DNA of 22,084 nucleotides, from contig BLXT01004491.1 in assembly GCA_019648995.1 (NCBI GenBank), positions 1,452,065 through 1,474,148 on the forward strand, written 5' to 3'. The translations under genes and the position numbers were made by a program. Of this stretch, positions 19,406 through 22,084 are shown one piece after another. A model generated the notes under the pieces. That model was not told where the DNA came from. It did no database searches and saw only the letters and a program-made list of their open reading frames with translations. The first letter of the stretch is position 1. The number at the start of each line of letters is the position of its first letter. The DNA is from Plakobranchus ocellatus (Eukaryota > Mollusca > Gastropoda > Plakobranchidae).

Positions 19406-19548
19406 TCTAGAATCGACTATTGTCCTTTAATACCTAGTGACATATGATGTCACACTGTGGTGCAATGGCTAAAATGTAGCGCCGTAGATCTACCCTGTCC
19501 TCAGTTCTAGAGCGACCTTGACCTTCATGATGAGCGGTAAATGAAGGT
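19406..19548 (+). mobile_element. 143-bp SINE-like insertion with tRNA-like core and 3' hairpin
   Basis: The segment lies exactly between the two 19-bp direct repeats. It contains an A-box-like TGGTGCAATGGCTAAA (from 19458) and, about 45 bases on, a B-box-like AGTTCTAGAGCGACC (from 19503; compare GGTTCGAANCC), the spacing of a tRNA-derived promoter. Upstream is an inverted repeat, GTGACAT-ATG-ATGTCAC (19437-19453). At the 3' end ACCTTCAT (19521-19528) and ATGAAGGT (19541-19548) form a perfect 8-bp stem with a 12-base loop, ending exactly at the direct repeat. There is no poly-A tail. A stem-loop end could be what the partner LINE recognises (inference). The 50 bases before the tRNA-like part are unexplained; the element may be a composite. 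Confidence 0.6.
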
Positions 19549-19567
19549 TGATACATCAGCATCAATT
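19549..19567. repeat. Right 19-bp direct repeat
   Basis: Exact copy of the repeat at 19387-19405. Its last base is also the first base of the region where reverse-transcriptase-like coding similarity starts, so the insertion may have landed in or at the edge of an older LINE fragment. Confidence 0.9.
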
Positions 19568-19800
19568 ATGTGAGCCATCAAGGCAGTTAGTGAACTGCCA
19601 AGAGAGTTCTTCAGAGTACAGTGGAAGGAGGCAGGAGTGGAGGCAGACGGGAAAAAAACTGGAGTGACAAAATTCAGATGTGGAAAGAGAAACCATTGAT
19701 TGCAGAGACGCATGCATTTGCATCACGATCGAAACAAATGGGACAGACTGGTGTACAGCTTGTCTTCCTGGGACCAAGTGGCGCCCCGAAGCCTTCTGTG
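19567..19800 (+). mobile_element. Decayed C-terminal tail of a non-LTR retrotransposon reverse transcriptase
   Basis: In one frame from 19567 the reading is YVSH, then two stops (19588-19593), then AKRVLQSTVEGGR, GGRREKNWSDKIQMW and KEKPLIAET up to about 19710. In the +1 frame from 19712 it continues as HHDRNKWDRLVYSLSS and then VAPR. This is the layout of the C-terminal tail of many animal LINE polymerases (HVSR..LAKT-LQGTVEGGRRRGRxxKxWxDNIxxW, then DRxxWRxLV), known from family memory. The two stops and the frameshift near 19700-19720 show it is dead. The reverse-transcriptase catalytic core and endonuclease are not in the window. The clade (RTE, CR1 or Jockey-like) cannot be assigned. Minus-strand frames of 62-98 codons here are by-products. 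Confidence 0.7.
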
Positions 19801-19966
19801 GGAGTTGAGGGCGAAAGGCAAGGCAAGGCATGTGAGATACGAGGTATGAATTTAGCAAACATTTATGGGCCGTTATGTTTAATCTAGATAAGGGAACTTA
19901 TAATTATTTATCTCGATGTAAAAATTTCTGGATCTAGGTAGAATAAAAAGAATGTAAATCTAGATA

Positions 19967-20078
19967 TTAGTATTCATCTGCTTCAGACTGCCCAACCACG
20001 CAACAGCTAGTAATGCCTGAGAGCCTTCCAGGTGATATGAGACCGATTTCGGGGTAACATCGCAAAGCCCGTTCACGA
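19967..20078 (-). other. Candidate exon-like segment, minus strand, unrecognised
   Basis: On the minus strand a CAG (complement of 20079-20081) preceded by AT-rich sequence could serve as a 3' splice site. The frame after it stays open for about 36 codons to a stop, reading RERALRCYPEIGLISPGRL near its start and ending EADEY. Composition is less AT-biased than the flanks. The pyrimidine tract is weak and no domain is recognised, so this may be chance. Confidence 0.15.
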
Positions 20079-20265
20079 CTGATGACAATAATTATTTGCT
20101 TGGATGCTATATGGCAATGGAAGATTCGCTCTAATGATAAAATACCGTATTGGATGTACTTTGTCAGTATGCCTGCCAGCAATGGATGTGGAGAATTTTT
20201 TTTTAGATTCAGCTGTTGGAAGCTCATCTTTCTTAATGCCAATAATTTAAAGTGCTCTCTTACAG

Positions 20266-20370
20266 TCTCAACTCAAGAATGATGACCATGCCGCAATTTG
20301 TGTTCGAAATTGTGAAGATAATTGCTCTGTCGAAGACCCGAACTTGTGGGACTTAAAAAGAAACAAGTGA
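20266..20370 (+). other. Candidate terminal exon-like segment, unrecognised
   Basis: CTCTCTTACAG at 20255-20265 is a good match to a 3' splice site. The frame that follows is open for 34 codons to TGA at 20368-20370, with a Cys- and Asp-containing stretch VRNCEDNCSVEDPNLW. The composition is protein-like, but no family is recognised and no partner exon is visible. Confidence 0.2.
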
Positions 20371-20533
20371 CTCTCGGCAGCTTAGGGGACATTTATTTCC
20401 ACTAGAAAATTATTAGAAGTAAAGCTCTAATCTGGATCTAGATCTATATATCTTTTTAAGATTAAATCGTAGAGCTAACATGTGGTATAGAATTTTGTTT
20501 CAGGTTCTTCGTTTTGAAATAGATTTGTGTTCC

Positions 20534-20576
20534 TACACACCACAAACACACACACACACACATACACACATAAACA
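20534..20576. repeat. (AC)n microsatellite, imperfect
   Basis: CA-rich run with a core of about eight CA units, interrupted by AAA and ATA. It is the same motif class as the TG tracts at 3.1, 5.8 and 13.5 kb on the other strand. Confidence 0.9.
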
Positions 20577-20676
20577 CATGCTGTAAGCCAAGAAATACAT
20601 CGCGTGACAAGCTGTGGAAGAGGAAACAAATAGAGTTCCTATTGTAGTTCTACTTGTGAAAGACCAGGCATATCAT

Positions 20677-20784
20677 AGTGTTGAGTCTTTCTGAGACCAG
20701 ATAGTACGTACTGGCTGCACGGAACCTCCGATCTGGATCACAAGAAGCTTAGTATGGCATGTAATACTGGTCTCACACAACACT
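20677..20784. repeat. Imperfect inverted repeat around a GTACGTAC palindrome
   Basis: The left arm has AGTGTTG (20677-20683) and TGAGACCAG (20692-20700). The right arm has CTGGTCTCA (20767-20775) and CAACACT (20778-20784). Both pairs are exact reverse complements in the correct nested order, with unequal spacing (8 versus 2 bases) between them. The 66-base interior contains GTACGTAC near 20704. It could be a foldback element or a structured RNA. Confidence 0.5.
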
Positions 20785-21051
20785 GAATTACCAAGCACGT
20801 GAGCACCCAAAGCAGACATCTTGCAGACGACTTGATAAATACGAGGTTGCACAGCAAACCTCCTACTCAACCAACAATTTCTGACATAGCAGTGCGGTAT
20901 AACATCTTGCTTACAAAAGTCTTACTATTAATATTTCTGTCGCACATGCCTTTCACTACTTTTTCTTTCTCTGTCCAAATAAATTATACCACAGACCAGT
21001 TTACAATGCAAAATATATCTAATAATGTGGTTATTTTTATTATTTACATAA

Positions 21052-21318
21052 TTATGTATTACTTTTTCCCTTTCTGAGATTATCAAGGAGATAAATGGGC
21101 TCTATTACAATAAAGCTAAACACTACATAAATTGCCACATGCTGGACTGGAGCTTTGAAAAGAAAAGATATTAGCTAAGAGATGAAACCATTAGAGGCCA
21201 GAAAATGTTCTGCTGTGCATTTCATGTCAGTGCTCTAAAATGGCTTGAGGACTGCCTGAAAAAGGCAGAATATACATATAGAAAGAGAAAAGTGATAGTC
21301 ACGCACACTGTATCTTAA
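21052..21318 (+). other. Protein-like frame broken by one stop, unrecognised
   Basis: One frame runs 88 codons with a single internal TAG (21172-21174) and ends at TAA (21316-21318). Before the stop it reads EIIKEINGLYYNKAKHYINC and on to SFEKKRY. After it the reading includes RGQKMFCCAFHVSALKWLED and KKAEYTYRKRKV. The mix of charged, aromatic and Cys residues is unlike the surrounding AT-rich noise, but I recognise no domain. It could be a decayed coding fragment, part of an old transposable element, or chance; in this composition about five stops would be expected in 88 codons. Confidence 0.2.
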
Positions 21319-22084
21319 GGTCTATCAATCAATGAAGTCTTTAAAAAATGTCATGTTTAATGTAGACATCAGTCATAACATGTTTAGATCTGTCTGTTGC
21401 TTAAATGCCAATCTTCAGCAGTTCACTCAGTATTTTGACTATGGTTAAGCTGAAAAAGTAAGCACCCTTTCTCCGTAAAAGTTTCTCTTCGTAACATTGT
21501 GTTTTCTATCAAATAGAATGGATGGTACTTGTTTCACTTCAGTTGCCTTTACTGTCCATCCTAAATAGGATGAATGAAGGCCCCTCTGTTAATGGTCAGT
21601 GCGTAGCCAAACAGCAAATTTTAAAAGGAAGTCGAGAGACAAAGTGTAATGCCATCACAACATGAACCGTTTGCGGAAACACTGGCCATGGAAAAAATAG
21701 ATTTTATATTTCTTACAAAACACAAACCATATATGTTAAAGAATATCAAATACTGCAAAACTCTTGAAGTGTATGCGTGGTTTTAGATGTAAAAGATTCA
21801 GTATTAGGAAACTGTATCGATATTTATCTTTAAAAATTAGTTTGCCTTTGCAAAACATCTCCTAGTGTGGAGCCACTGTCCTCTTACAGGAGCAAATAAG
21901 CTGTTGAGGATGTAGAGGATTCTGTTAACTTTCGCTTGATTTGTACATTTAAAACTAGTACCGATTTAAATTGCTTCAAACATTCGATATTTTACACAAT
22001 CGTGAATAAGCAAGGCTACTCAAAATAATTGTTTTGAGCTCACTTTGATGATTCTAGCGTCCATTTCAATCATTGGAAAATATC

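Larger units (their letters stand above)
19801..22084. other. Stretch without a recognised gene
   Basis: Mostly unique AT-rich DNA. It contains an (AC)n tract, an imperfect long inverted repeat at 20677-20784, and three short protein-like frames listed separately at low confidence. Near 19816-19831 AAGGC is repeated three times. No RNA gene was identified. Confidence 0.55.

Overview
The window looks like AT-rich, repeat-rich animal nuclear DNA between genes or inside a large intron. I find no complete protein-coding gene, no rRNA, no functional tRNA, no CRISPR array and nothing bacterial. Long open frames come from low-complexity tracts (Ser/Leu-rich readings of CT/GA repeats) or run across a 780-base block of N. 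The likely source is a mollusc, perhaps a gastropod of the sacoglossan sea-slug type. That rests mainly on a short interspersed repeat at about 9.1 kb and 14.1 kb whose antisense reading gives a peptide starting SPQQGDLRLSGPPSG. I recall such strings from automated protein sets of sacoglossans, but could not check this.

Layout. 1-5.7 kb: unique AT-rich DNA with a 280-bp polypurine block, a (TG)18 tract, a small inverted repeat and a decayed fragment of the same SINE body. 5.7-9.3 kb: two adjacent hairpins, a tRNA-Ser-like SINE head, a 380-bp polypyrimidine block and the best SINE copy (minus strand, flanked by a short duplication). 9.3-12.5 kb: unique DNA, then a trinucleotide (CTA/ACT) repeat interrupted by the N gap, then (GCT)n and a polypyrimidine block. 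13.5-15.7 kb: a (AT)n(GT)n tract, a 43-bp minisatellite with 7 units, a tRNA-derived SINE head directly against it, a damaged second SINE copy, and a 67-bp minisatellite of about 13 units with visible higher-order structure. 15.7-19.0 kb: unique DNA, polypurine tracts and a (TATC)n/(TCTG)n block. 19.4-19.8 kb: a 143-bp tRNA-like insertion between exact 19-bp direct repeats, followed at once by the decayed C-terminal tail of a non-LTR retrotransposon reverse transcriptase. 19.8-22.1 kb: unique DNA with a few short, protein-like but unrecognised frames.

No gene pathway can be reconstructed. The common thread is mobile-element biology: several tRNA-derived SINE heads with recognisable A and B boxes, one LINE tail whose family might supply the machinery such SINEs need (inference only), and minisatellites that grew beside or between them.
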